Shown piece after piece: positions 54,906 through 64,000 of a stretch of 64,000 bases of DNA. A model generated the notes under the pieces. That model saw only the letters and a list, made by a program, of their open reading frames with translations, was not told the origin of the DNA and did not search any database. The position numbers and the translations under genes are program-made. Position 1 is the first letter of the stretch; each line of letters starts with the position of its first letter. Source of the DNA: Platerodrilus igneus (Eukaryota > Arthropoda > Insecta > Coleoptera > Lycidae); the NCBI GenBank assembly GCA_036346225.1, contig JARFIW010001320.1, positions 558,001 to 622,000 of the forward strand, read 5' to 3'.

Positions 54906-55608
54906 TGTTAAGTGCCAAATTGGCATTAAACATTGATTTAGGTTAATTTTGATGTGCGGAAGTTTCGCGCCATAATTTCAAAAGACTCGGGGCGCGTATT
55001 TCCGTCACGTTAGAGTGCGTTTGCGCCAGATCGTGCGACGCGAGTGGAGTAGGGACAAAGTGGGGGGAAGTTTTCGTTAGACGCTTTAACGTGGCCGTTT
55101 GCCTTTGAACATCGAGAAGGGCGGTCGTGACTGGTATCGTATCTTTATTTTATTATGTAGATTTCCCTTGCTTATCTGTGTTTGTCTTTTCCTAATTAAC
55201 TATTCCTTAATCGTTCCGCTACATATAGAAATCTGATACGACCTTGGAGTAATCCACGACCCTAGAACGAGCCGGATGTCCATGCTCCGCCAACAGTACC
55301 GGAACAGTCACCATCTTTAATTGCCTTAAAAAGGGCCCTCCGTAGCCCTGGTGGATTTCAACAGAAGCCAACTTTAAACCAGGGACATATTCATGTGAGT
55401 ATTTGCCGTATAACGAGCGTCTTAAATTTATATTTTTCCAATAATTACGTATTAAATTTGTACATTGGTGACGTCATTGATAGATGGGCGCGCCGAAATC
55501 TGTACAAGATTAGCGTTACCAACCGCCCGTGGCGTCGCTTATTCCGCGCTTGCGCGATGTATTTATCGACTGTTTTAAACGTAAGAATTCGTTTTTTAAA
55601 CCGTAAGA
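54906..55608 (+). repeat. 3' LTR (copy D) of the TGTTACGTG family
   Basis: 703 bp, TGTTAAGTGCC to CCGTAAGA. Very similar to copy C apart from the 40-bp duplication there. Followed by AATT, the target duplication. Confidence 0.92.
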
Positions 55609-56061
55609 AATTATTGTGGATAATGCATTTAAATGTTTCGTAAAACAGAGGCCATTTTAGAAAATCGCCGTTAAAATCAATTAACTCAATTTTTGGGAGA
55701 CAAACAGTGGCTTCAGCTGCTGGCATTGTAGTTTGATTTTGAGAAGATTGATTGATACTTTTCGAAGTGATTAGACTTTTAGCAACATCCTGAATGTGAC
55801 AATAAATTTCATTGATAGCGTTTAATTCACTGTAGTTCAGTTTAAATTCCAGATCTGTTTCAAACTTTATCTTATTAATTTCTTCTATAATTTCATCTAA
55901 TTTACGCTTTGTATCATCTTGGATTGCGTGCCTAATTTAAAACTCTTTTAAAATTACCGGATGCTGAATATTTTACTTTTATCGTAAAGAATTTGAATTC
56001 TTTGAAAATAAGTTTCCTTTTTGGATTGAAGTGCCTTTAATCTATTAACCACTTTACTCAT
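55609..56061 (-). pseudogene. BEL/Pao retrotransposon: start of gag
   Basis: The minus-strand frame starts at ATG 56061: MSKVVNRLKALQSKKETYFQ, then a broken helical stretch. From 55726 it is open: EATVCLPKIELIDFNGDFLK and WPLFYETFKCIIHNN, the conserved LPKIELPxFxG block of BEL/Pao Gag. The gypsy element at 49395-55608 interrupts it after IHNN, and the gene resumes at 49394 with SDLDNTCKIHYLL. Stops near 55930 and a frame change mark decay. The LTR and 5' leader were not identified in 56062-56462. Confidence 0.85.
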
Positions 56062-56462
56062 TGTGATAAGTGCGCCGTGATATCGATAATTAGGTGATTA
56101 CCAACAAATTGCTATTATGTATATATGTAAATTTTTAATGAATGGTTTGCATTGTTTACGTTTTCAAATGTACTTATTATTGCAAAGATAGATAAGTGAA
56201 TTTGAAATATAAAGGCATATGTGACAACAAAGCGCGATACGTCTGTTTAACATACACCTGTTTAAGTTATCTGTATTGAACGATTCTTGCAAATGAACTG
56301 TGGCATGAACGAGCAAAATAACCCCCACAGCTCGATTTTTACTATAGTGCTAAATTCGAGCTACTGACAATCCATGTTCGAAGGTAACCAAGAATTATCA
56401 ACGCTATATATATTTTGTTCAGCTCTAACCTGTTTTAGAATAAATCATAGGCATACCTGATA
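56062..56462. other. Junction between BEL/Pao and Harbinger sequences, no gene
   Basis: AT-rich. It should contain the BEL/Pao 5' leader or LTR edge and the left end of the outer Harbinger. I found no terminal inverted repeat that I could pair with the right side. Confidence 0.4.
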
Positions 56463-58803
56463 ATGGAAAATGAAAAGAAACGAGCCCCTAATTTTACTAA
56501 TGATGAGAAGATGCTTCTATTAAGTCTGGTTGCTGCTAGAAAGAATGTTATTGAAAATAAGAAGACCGATGCTACTACGTGGCGTGACAAAGATATTGCG
56601 TGGGAAAAGATCACAAATGAATTTAATTCCCAAAATAATGTTCAAAGAAATAAGCTTAATTTGAGAACTTATTATGATAATACAAAGAAAAAGGTGCGAA
56701 AAGTAGCCGCACTAGAAAGAGAGGAAGCTAAAGCCACAGGTGGAGGGAAAGTCCTTAAGTTAGATGATCCAACTTTAGACTTTGCTTTAAGTCTTATGAA
56801 TAAGAAGACCGTTATTGGATTTCACAATCAATTTGACAATGACAATGATTTGGAAGATAGTTCTAAAACATATAACGTTAGTTGCTTTAACATTGGTTAG
56901 TTTGTCTGTTGATAAATACTTTAGATGAACATTAACATGGACGTCATTGATCACGAATCGAGTACCTTACAAGACGAAACTAACGTTCTAGTAAGTATTT
57001 AAAAGCTATATTAATGTCATGCTATTGCCTTTTTTTACAGGAAAACTATATGAAGGACTCTTCGTTAAGCAAAACTATAATCGTAGAAAGAGGGACTTCA
57101 AACCACGACAATTGTCAAGCAGGCCCTTCGTTAGTAACAGAAAAGCAGAATAGCCCACGCAAAGAATCACGAATGCAACGACGAAGACCACCTTTAACAT
57201 TAAATTCTTCACATATATCCAAGCAGTTGTTACGTGCTAAAATTTGGCACTAGACATCTTTTTAGTTTAGTTTTGATATGCGTGAGATTCGCGCCATAAA
57301 TTTGAAAGACTTGGCGCGTATATTTCCGTCACGTCAGAAGTGCATTGGACGAACTTCGCGCCGACGCGTGTGGGGAGAAGAAAAAGTGGGGAAGTTTCCG
57401 GAAGACGCTGAGAAAACGGGGAACTTTGCGGCTGAACATCGAGAAGAGTGGTCGGGTCTGGTATCGTATCTTTATTTTAATTATGTAGATTCCCTTCTTG
57501 CTTATCTTTGATTGTCGACCCTATAAACCTGTTCCTTATCGTTCCGCTACATAGGTAAAAGAAGATAATTTGGATACAACCTGGTAGCAGCCCACGCCTG
57601 CAGTAGCTAGCCGGAGCAATCCTGATGGAGGTCGCAGCCACCATCTTTAAATAATTTGGAAAGGGGCCACGAGCAACCCTGACAGAAATGATTCTGTAGG
57701 AAGCTGTACCTATCTATGTAAGTACTCCATTTTTTATAAAACCCTTTATGCATTTTACATATTTCTCGTCATTTCCGTGTAATAATTTGCATATTGTGTG
57801 ACGTCATTGACAGATGGGCGCGTTAATTTCCACTTTATGGATTAGCGTTACCAACTGCCGTTGTGTCGCATATACTGCGTCGACGGTAATGTAAAAATCA
57901 CGTGTAAATGTAAGAATTGGCGCCCCACGTTGGGTCGTTGGTCGACGCGGTATACGCGACACAACGGCAGTTGGTAACACTAATCTATAATATGGAAATT
58001 AGCGCGCTCATCTGTCAATGACGTTACACAATATGCAAATTATTACACGTAATGACGAAATATATCAATTTCATAAAAGGTATTATAAACAAAATCCCAC
58101 GCACGGGGTACTCACATGAATAGGTCCAGCTTCCTACAGAATCACTTCCGTCAAGGTTGCTCGTGGCTCCTTTCCAAATTATTTAAAGATGGTGGCTGCA
58201 ACCTCCATCAGCATTGCTCCGGCTAGCTACTGCAGGGCTCCCTGGACTCGTTCATTCTAGGGTCGTGGACTGCTGCCAGGTTGAATCCAAAATATCTTCT
58301 TTTACCTATGTAGCGGAACGATAAGGAACGGGTTTATAGGATCGACAATCAAAGATAAGCAAGAAAGGAATCTATATAATTAAAATAAAGATACGATACC
58401 AGACCCGACCACTCTTCTCGATGTTCAGCAGCAAAGTTCCCGCGTCTCCCGGAAACTTCCCTACTTTTCTCCCGCCACTCGCATCGGCACGAAGTCTCGT
58501 GCAAGCACTTCTGACGTAACGGAAATACGCGCACCAAGTCTTTCAAATTTGTGGCGCGAAATTCCCGCATATCAAAACTAAACTAAAAAGATGTCTAGTG
58601 CCAAATTTTGGCACGTAACACAGTATTCATATTTTACAAAAATAAAAATAGAAATTGCAGAGTTGCAAAAGAAACAACTGAACATGCAAATTTAACATTT
58701 GGAAAAAGAGCAAGAATTGCGTCTTCAAATTCTTGAAGTTGAACTTAAGGTTAAAAAAGCACAATTGGGGTTGGTTTTAGGAAATAAAAATACCTTTTTG
58801 TAA
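56463..58803 (+). pseudogene. Harbinger Myb/SANT-like DNA-binding protein, split by inverted LTRs
   Basis: Second gene of the outer PIF/Harbinger transposon. Exon 1 from ATG 56463: RAPNFTNDEKMLLLSLVAAR and NVIENKKTDATTWRDKDIAW, then RTYYDNTKKKVRKVAALE, a Myb/SANT-like (MSANTD-type) trihelix. Donors and acceptors near 56880, 56992 and 57040 suggest small exons; the exon at 57041 reads ENYMKDSSLSKTIIVERGTS. The gene is interrupted at 57228 by the inverted LTR pair and resumes at 58625 with IAELQKKQLNMQI and LEKEQELRLQILEVELKVKK, a coiled coil, stopping at 58801-58803. One in-frame TAA follows MQI. Such proteins bind the transposon ends and help import the Harbinger transposase. Confidence 0.8.
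57228..58620. mobile_element. Inverted pair of TGTTACGTG-family LTRs with one shared target duplication
   Basis: The left LTR (57228-57915, plus orientation, TGTTACGTGC to TGTAAGA) is followed by about 25 bp with a primer-binding-like TGGCGCCCCACGTTGGG. A right LTR in the opposite orientation follows (58620 back to about 57941, lacking its last 40 bp or so). CAGT flanks both sides (57224-57227 and 58621-58624). Both outer ends are therefore true LTR 5' ends (U3), and the unit inserted as one piece. No internal coding DNA remains. It interrupts the Harbinger Myb gene. Confidence 0.88.
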
Positions 58804-60291
58804 TTGTTTACTGAAATCATTGAAGTGAAGTATAGTGGTATATTTTTTTATCACATTGTAATAATCAAAAATTAGTGTATTTTATTAAGTAGGGTTGCAA
58901 TTAATTAGTTAATAAAACAATATCCACAATAAAAACTTCTAAATATAATTTTAACATAATTTTACAATGTAGTAAAGTGGTTTGTTACAAACTTTCTTCT
59001 AATCAAATTGCCAAGATTATCGTCATTAGTAATATTGTTTATTTGACCATCCTCGAGCAATTTTTCAAATAACTGCAAGTTTCCTTCGGGCTGCGGAGGC
59101 TCAACATTGCCAAATTTTATTGCAATGTTGTGTAACACTGCATATGCTATCACAATTCCCATTGTTGTCTCTAATTTAAGGCGACAGCCATACGCCAAGA
59201 TTGGAAATCTTCTTTTCAAAACCCCAATCATTCTTTCAACGATTATCCTTGTTTGCTTTAGAGCTTTATTATACCGACATTCGCCTATTGTTGTGGGATC
59301 TAAAAAGGGCGTAAAAACATATTGTTTTAATTGATATCCATTATCTCCTACAATATTTAATTAAATTTATAAAATTTAATAAGCTGTTAATTTACCAAGC
59401 AGTAAGTACTTAGTAAAGGTGCCATCATCAAACAGTTTTTTAATCTTGTTATTATTAAAAATAGTCATGTCATGGGCAGAACCAGACCATCTGGATACAA
59501 TATCTATTACTTCTAACTTCGAGTTACATATTACTTGAGTATTCAGCGAAAAATAATTTTTACGATTCCGAAAAATTTCAGCATCAGCATCATCTCCACC
59601 TAAAATTATACAAATGCATTAACCATTATTGATTAAAGTTTATCCTACCTGGAGATAGTAGTCGAATATGCGTCCCGTCGACTACTCCAATCACTCTAGG
59701 AAAACCAGCAATATTGTAAAAACTTATTATTGCATTGGTTTTTTCCTGTTCTGTTTGTGGAAACCTTATGTATTCATTTCTTAGTGATGCTAGAACTGTC
59801 GTTACTCTGACTATAATTCTTGAAATGGTAAAATAGTGCATTCCCACAAAATCAGCAATGGACATCAGATGGCCACCAGTTGCATACACTCGCAATGTGG
59901 CTAACAGCTAATTAATCGGAGATACACAATTATTCCTAAAATTATATGGTGCCCCAGAAACAAAAGCACTGAAGTTTACACTTACATATTACAAGTACTC
60001 CAAGTGATGGTCTATAAGAGACAATAATTCCATAACTGTTTCTTTTGTTAGACTAAGACTCGGTTTTTCAATTGACGTTTAAACCGAGTTCATAGTTTAA
60101 ACTACGTTCTGGGTTTAATTAAATTTTTTAATATCAGTTCAGCGGTTAAACTTGGTTTAAACTTGATCCACCCTACTCTGATCAAATTAAATCTGAAGAT
60201 GTAAACCAATGAACCTAACCTCAATAATTATTCTGAATTGCGAGTAGGTGTTGTTTACTTTTAAATAATAGAATTGGCTTTAGTTAATGTT

Positions 60292-60502
60292 ATGTTAGAC
60301 GATGAGGATGAAGATATAATGGAGTATTTAAACTATTTGAATAGGCCAAGGATGTTACTTGCCATTAGGAAAAGAGCAGATCATTTTGATAGGCGGAATA
60401 ATTATGATTTCTTTTTGAGGTTTCGTCTGTCCAAAGAAACTGTTTACACTTTACAGGATTGTAAATGAAATCTGTGGTACAATTAGCTCCAATACCAATA
60501 GG

Positions 60503-60560
<58 letters not shown>

Positions 60561-61462
60561 CATTTAAAATGTATAGGTTTATCAAAGATATTTGTTTTTA
60601 TGAATCATGCAATTTCGCCTGTTATAATGGTGCTCTTAACCATCAGATTTTATGCTACAGGGTCCTTTCTAATTGCTGTTGGTGATTGTATGGGGATTCT
60701 TAGGAGTACTGCTAGTAAGGCAATATATAAAGTGTCTCGTCCTTTAGCACAACTGCGTCCACGCTATATCAAGATGCCAAACACGGATCAGGAAGTTTTG
60801 AATGTTCGTCAAACATTCTTTAACATAGCTAGATTTCCTAGGTGTATAGGTGCTCATGACTGTTCCCACGTTAAAATTCAATCACCCGGCGCCAATAATG
60901 CGGAAACATTCAGAAATAGAAAAAATTTCTTTTCTATTAATGTTCAAACAATTGCTGAACCGGATTTAAAAATACAAAACATAGTGGCACGTTGGCCAGG
61001 TTCTGCGCACGATGCAACTATTTTTAACAATTCTCTTCTCAGAGGTAAATTTGAAAGGAGAGAAATGCAGGACAACTTAATTGTAGCAGATAGTGGATAT
61101 CCTATTAAAAACTATTTAATAACGCCACTAGCAAATCCAGTTACTGCAGCAGAACAACTTTTTAATGAATCCTTGACAAGGACTAGAAATTCTGTGGAGC
61201 GTAGCTATGGTGTATGGAAAAGGAGATTTCCGGTTCTTGCCTTGGGGATCCGCCAACAACTTGATCGAGTTGAAGCGATTATTGTTTCTACAGCAGTGTT
61301 GCATAATATTGCATGTGATATATGAGGGAACGAGATCCTCCTTTCGACCCTGATGTTGAAGCTGCTGTAGAACTTCTGGATGTACCAAATAGGAATAATA
61401 TACAATTTAATAATTTCACAAGAAATAATTTAATTAATGAGTACTTTCAAAGATTAGTTTAA
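60292..61462 (+). pseudogene. Inner Harbinger transposase (HARBI1-like), near complete
   Basis: DDE nuclease. Exon 1 from ATG 60292: MLDDEDEDIMEYLNYLNRPR, then RKRADHFDRRNNYDFFLRFR. It ends near 60501 before an intron that contains an (AT)n run. Exon 2 from about 60600: SPVIMVLLTIRFYATGSFLI, RFPRCIGAHDCSHVKIQSPG (first D), FFSINVQTIAEPDLKIQNIV, RWPGSAHDATIFNNSLLRGK, LIVADSGYPIKNYL (second D), and RTRNSVERSYGVWKRRFPVL (E). At 61318 an extra AT dinucleotide turns the frame into a stop at 61323-61325. In the next frame the expected C-terminus continues (RERDPPFDPDVEAAVELLDV) to 61462. There is also a TGA after LQDCK near 60471, at the exon edge. It cuts and joins at TWA targets together with the Myb partner. 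Confidence 0.85.
60504..60558. repeat. (AT)n microsatellite in the Harbinger transposase intron
   Basis: Pure AT run directly after the donor-like GTAATATAT. It keeps a frame open by chance (alternating I and Y). Confidence 0.95.
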
Positions 61463-61531
61463 TTAACATTTCATTCAGGGTTGGCAGATATATATCATTG
61501 ATATTGTACATAAATAAATATCAATTTTTAT

Positions 61532-61584
<53 letters not shown>

Positions 61585-61942
61585 CATATCCTAAAATCTC
61601 TATAAACCGATAATGTAAGAATTAAGTAACTGTAGTTCACTACCTTACTAAAAAGGCTAAGAAATTTTCATAGTCCAGGAGTAAAGTGAGAAATCGCTCC
61701 CTTTTAGGCTTGTGAATTTCTGAGTTCTAGGGTGGTATTTAATTTTAGTATCACTTCTGTTGTAATGAAATAGAATTCAAAGGTCGCATGTAATTTATTA
61801 AGTATTAAGTACTGGATATTTTTGTTTTATATAATTTTTTGACGCACTCAAATATTGTAAAAATTAAAAACTGATAACCTTTTATTAATAAATGAACATT
61901 GAAAACCAAAATAAAATATGTACATAAAATAAATAAAAATGT
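61463..61942. other. Intergenic interval of the inner Harbinger, with (TA)n at 61533-61582
   Basis: Non-coding region between the convergent transposase and Myb-like genes. A pure TA run of about 50 bp lies at 61533-61582. Confidence 0.85.
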
Positions 61943-63172
61943 TTAGTCTTTAAGTTGCTTCTCTTTGATCTTAATATCTAGGCGGAGCGATTTTAATTCA
62001 TGTTCTAATTTTAAGTACTGCACCTTCGGTGCATGTACCACTTGTTTATGCTCCATATCCATTTTCAAACTTCGCTTCTGGATTTCTATTAATTCTAATT
62101 TTCTTTCTGCGACAGAATTCCAGGCAACCACTGTACTATTGCGCATATTTCTTGTGGAATCTGTATACAGTAAATACAGTTAAATATTAAAGTAGAAAAT
62201 TGTTTTACATACTTGTCCTTGGCTTATTACACATATCCTGTTTTGCAGAATGTTATTTATTTTCGTTTGTCCCATGCCAAATATCTTCAATTGCTTAAAA
62301 AAATTATATAAGAAAATTTGAACCATAAATTGAGAACGTTTACTCATTGTGTTGTAATGGTGTTGGCATCAACTGCACACTCCTAGGTGTTTGTAACATA
62401 CTGGGTGTGTAAGTTGCCCATGTATTTCTAAGTGCTCCTGTACTAGCTACAGAAAATATTTTATTTGTAAATACAGATACATTTTTATAAAATATCTTAC
62501 AAACTGAAACACTACTGCATTCAACGACTTCATTGGTTTTGGAAAACTGTGATTCATAAGTGAATTCCATTTCTTCATTTTCGTCTTCATCTTCAATACA
62601 TTTTATTATTTCCTCTATGGGATACAAAACAGTTATTAAAACTTTTTTTGCGTAACAAAATGTAATTCAAACCTTCAATCACATTAACTTCCACATCATC
62701 ATCATCAAATTCTGATTGTAGACCTGTCACTTGTGTACCCAACATTTCCTTAATGTACAGATGTTTCAGTAATTTTAACGTCCAACGATGGGCCACCTCC
62801 TGTACCTAGAGAGTAACATTTTTCATCAGAAAATGCTTTTTTAGATCGTTTTTTAAGTTTTCGTATTTTTGACGAAGCGTTTGATGGTTCCGAAAAGTAT
62901 TGCTATGAACTTTAAATTCCTCAGCAAGCAATTTCCACTCTGCTTCTTTGGCTTGTGATGAAACAGCATCAGTTTTCTTAAATTCCAATACTTTTTGGTG
63001 TTTTGCCACTAACGATATCTACAATTATTGAAATTGGATAATTTCAGCAAAATAATTAATTGAAATATAATATGAAAATAGGAATGATATTTTACTAAAA
63101 TATGTCCTTATACTCGCCAATAGTTGCTCCTCTGCTTTACTAGAATTTGCTGCCCTTTTAGCATTATCCATT
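61943..63172 (-). CDS. Inner Harbinger Myb/SANT-like DNA-binding protein, multi-exon
   Basis: Partner gene of the Harbinger transposase on the minus strand. Exon 1 from ATG 63172 (MDNAKRAANSSKAEEQLLAS) ends at a donor near 63115. Exon 2 from about 63021 reads LVAKHQKVLEFKKTDAVSSQ, EAEWKLLAEEFKVHSNTFRN and LRQKYENLKNDLKKHF, the Myb/SANT-like trihelix with the V-L-E-x-K-K-T-D-A motif. Later pieces include LQSEFDDDDVEVNVIEG (62700), IIKCIEDEDENEEMEFTYES (62610), and a C-terminal coiled coil KLELIEIQKRSLKMDMEHKQ to LRLDIKIKEKQLKD ending at 61943. Exon junctions after exon 2 were not all resolved, and a TAG-containing segment near 62810 suggests an intron there. No clear disabling change was found. 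Confidence 0.75.
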
Positions 63173-63557
63173 TTCAAAAATAGTTAATTAAATAAAATAA
63201 TTTGCAATTCACTATAACAGCAATGAAATTATACGCAAACTATTTACGCAGCCGTGTTAGGAAAATCTACTACCAACCTAACTTTAATAAAACGATATTT
63301 TGGTTCAGCTAAACTGGTGTTTGAAATATTGACAACAGGCTAAACTGAGATCAGAAAATGAACTAAGTTCATTAGAACTCGGTTTAAACGTCAGTTGAAA
63401 AACCGGCCCTAAATCTTTTATAAAAACCAAGATCATCCAAACTTAAATAATGTGCTGCTCTTTGGTACACATGCCTTGGAATGCCGTAGGCAATTAGATC
63501 TACAACCTCCAAGTCATCGTCATCATCAATAATATTGATATCGAGGTTGAAATCCAT

Positions 63558-64000
63558 TTGAATGAAATACAGAAAAAATGAAAATATAGATCACTCATAA
63601 GTTTACCCACAGCACAGACCAATCAAGTTTACCACAAAAATACAAAAGTACTTGGAGGTTAAGATTTAGGTTAGAGAGGTTAGGTGAAAAATGTGGTTTA
63701 TACATTTATTCAAAATCTATTCTTAAATTTTTTATCAACATTTATTTATAATCCAATAAGTTTAAGGTTAGACTTTTTCAACTCCAAGATAGTTGATTGG
63801 AGCTGGGACTGTGTGTTTGTGTAAGTGGAATTGTGAGGAACACGAACGCGAGTAAAAAACAATCTTTATCGCTGCTTGCCTGCTTGCTTATCAATTATTT
63901 AATCCTTTAACCTGTTTTCCTACACATACATATAGGGTAAAAGTATATCATGTTAACGGGGACTGGGGGCCCAGGTGGCCCCCAGGATCATCCGCCAGAA
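63558..64000. other. Right flank, no gene
   Basis: Upstream region of the outer Harbinger transposase. It has a GC-rich imperfect palindrome at the very end (GGGGGCCCAGGTGGCCCCC near 63966). The right end of the outer Harbinger was not located. Confidence 0.45.

Larger units (their letters stand above)
49395..55608 (+). mobile_element. Ty3/gypsy element of the TGTTACGTG family, internal region decayed
   Basis: Two LTRs in direct orientation (49395-50137 and 54906-55608) flank 4.8 kb of mostly non-coding DNA. The element splits the BEL/Pao gag gene in the middle of the IHNN-SDLD coding block. The 4-bp duplication AATT lies at 49391-49394 and 55609-55612. Only one coding trace remains, an RNase H end at 52016-52203. 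The internal region is T-rich, and a minisatellite fills part of it. The empty coding sequence can be read across the junction. Confidence 0.88.
60057..63409. mobile_element. Inner PIF/Harbinger transposon, complete with TIRs
   Basis: 3353 bp flanked by TAA on each side (60054-60056 and 63410-63412), the usual 3-bp Harbinger duplication. The terminal inverted repeats are about 35 bp: GACTCGGTTTTTCAATTGAC on the left and, inverted, GGGCCGGTTTTTCAACTGAC on the right, both continuing with GTTTAAACCGAGTTC. It contains a transposase on the plus strand and a Myb-like gene on the minus strand, convergent. It interrupts exon 1 of the outer Harbinger transposase. Confidence 0.93.
58960..63557 (-). pseudogene. 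Outer Harbinger transposase (HARBI1-like), split by the inner Harbinger
   Basis: Minus-strand DDE transposase of PIF/Harbinger type. Exon 1 (63557-63412) reads MDFNLDINIIDDDDDLEVVD and then HYLSLDDLGFYKRF. The inner Harbinger (60057-63409) interrupts it there with TAA duplications, and it resumes with LTKETVMELL below 60056. Later exons are RVYATGGHLMSIADFVGMHY and FPRVIGVVDGTHIRLLSP (first D); an intron (about 59647-59600); RNRKNYFSLNTQVICN and VSRWSGSAHDMTIFNN; an intron (about 59393-59350); and GDNGYQLKQYVFTPFL (second D) and RIIVERMIGVLKRRFP (E). It ends in RRKFVTNHFTTL near 58965. Apart from the insertion the catalytic blocks are intact. It pairs with the Myb-like gene at 56463-58803, facing it, the usual two-gene Harbinger layout. 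Confidence 0.83.

Noticed and set aside
60474..60600. Long open frame running through alternating I and Y before the Harbinger transposase
   Set aside because: Created by the (AT)n run in what is best read as an intron; the true transposase exon resumes near 60600.
63960..63990. GC-rich palindrome as a transposon end or terminator
   Set aside because: It lies at the window edge with no partner sequence or flanking duplication visible.
1..64000. Host genes, tRNA or rRNA genes, CRISPR arrays, bacterial operons
   Set aside because: No frame or RNA-like sequence outside transposable elements could be supported, and all recognisable coding blocks belong to eukaryotic mobile elements.

Overview
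The window looks like heterochromatin-like or repeat-rich DNA from an insect (inferred). It is AT-rich, has short GT-AG introns, and is made almost wholly of eukaryotic transposable elements typical of arthropods: Ty3/gypsy with an F-type envelope, BEL/Pao, copia, several non-LTR (LINE) clades, Tc1/mariner, P-type (THAP) and PIF/Harbinger. I found no convincing host gene, tRNA, rRNA, CRISPR array or bacterial feature.

Layout. 1-1418: minus-strand P-type transposase remnant. 2255-5660: first copy of a dispersed repeat holding an unrecognised minus-strand coding remnant and a mariner tail. 5330-6765: mariner and copia remnants. 6766-19226: a nest of LINEs. A minus-strand RTE-like LINE carries two solo gypsy LTRs (8652-9409, 10028-10760) and a minus-strand Jockey/CR1-like LINE, which in turn carries a plus-strand RTE-like LINE (13043-17280). 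19945-22030: another LINE with ORF1 and a broken ORF2. 22316-30987: a large P-type transposon with terminal inverted repeats and a nearly complete transposase, itself containing a mariner (22953-24835) and other inserts. 31220-32122: a short P-type element with a perfect 8-bp target duplication that keeps only a THAP domain. 32335-33474 plus 46052-47810: second copy of the dispersed repeat, split by a 12.6-kb envelope-bearing gypsy element. 47811-56061: minus-strand BEL/Pao element split by a second gypsy element (49395-55608). 56463-63557: a PIF/Harbinger transposon whose Myb-like gene holds an inverted pair of gypsy LTRs (57228-58620) and whose transposase gene holds a second complete Harbinger (60057-63409).

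The most interesting object is the gypsy element at 33475-46047. Its two LTRs are about 98% identical and flanked by the 4-bp duplication GTAT, and the uninterrupted target is present in the first repeat copy. Gag and Pol overlap with a canonical CCCAAAC -1 frameshift site placed exactly where the Pol frame opens. Downstream are two tandem, related envelope genes. The first has a dibasic cleavage motif and a hydrophobic segment after it but is broken; the second is open for 611 codons and has no such motif. A start codon sitting on a splice donor inside the LTR joins in phase to an acceptor before the first envelope gene. Through a 55-nt candidate mini-exon it also joins in phase to the second. 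The splicing model is inference from sequence.

Repeatedly, larger elements have been entered by smaller ones with clean target duplications (ATTT, AATT, CAGT, GTAT, TAA, TA, CTTTTTTT), so relative insertion order can be read from the window. Many open frames are broken by single-base changes in homopolymers; some of these may be assembly errors rather than true mutations.
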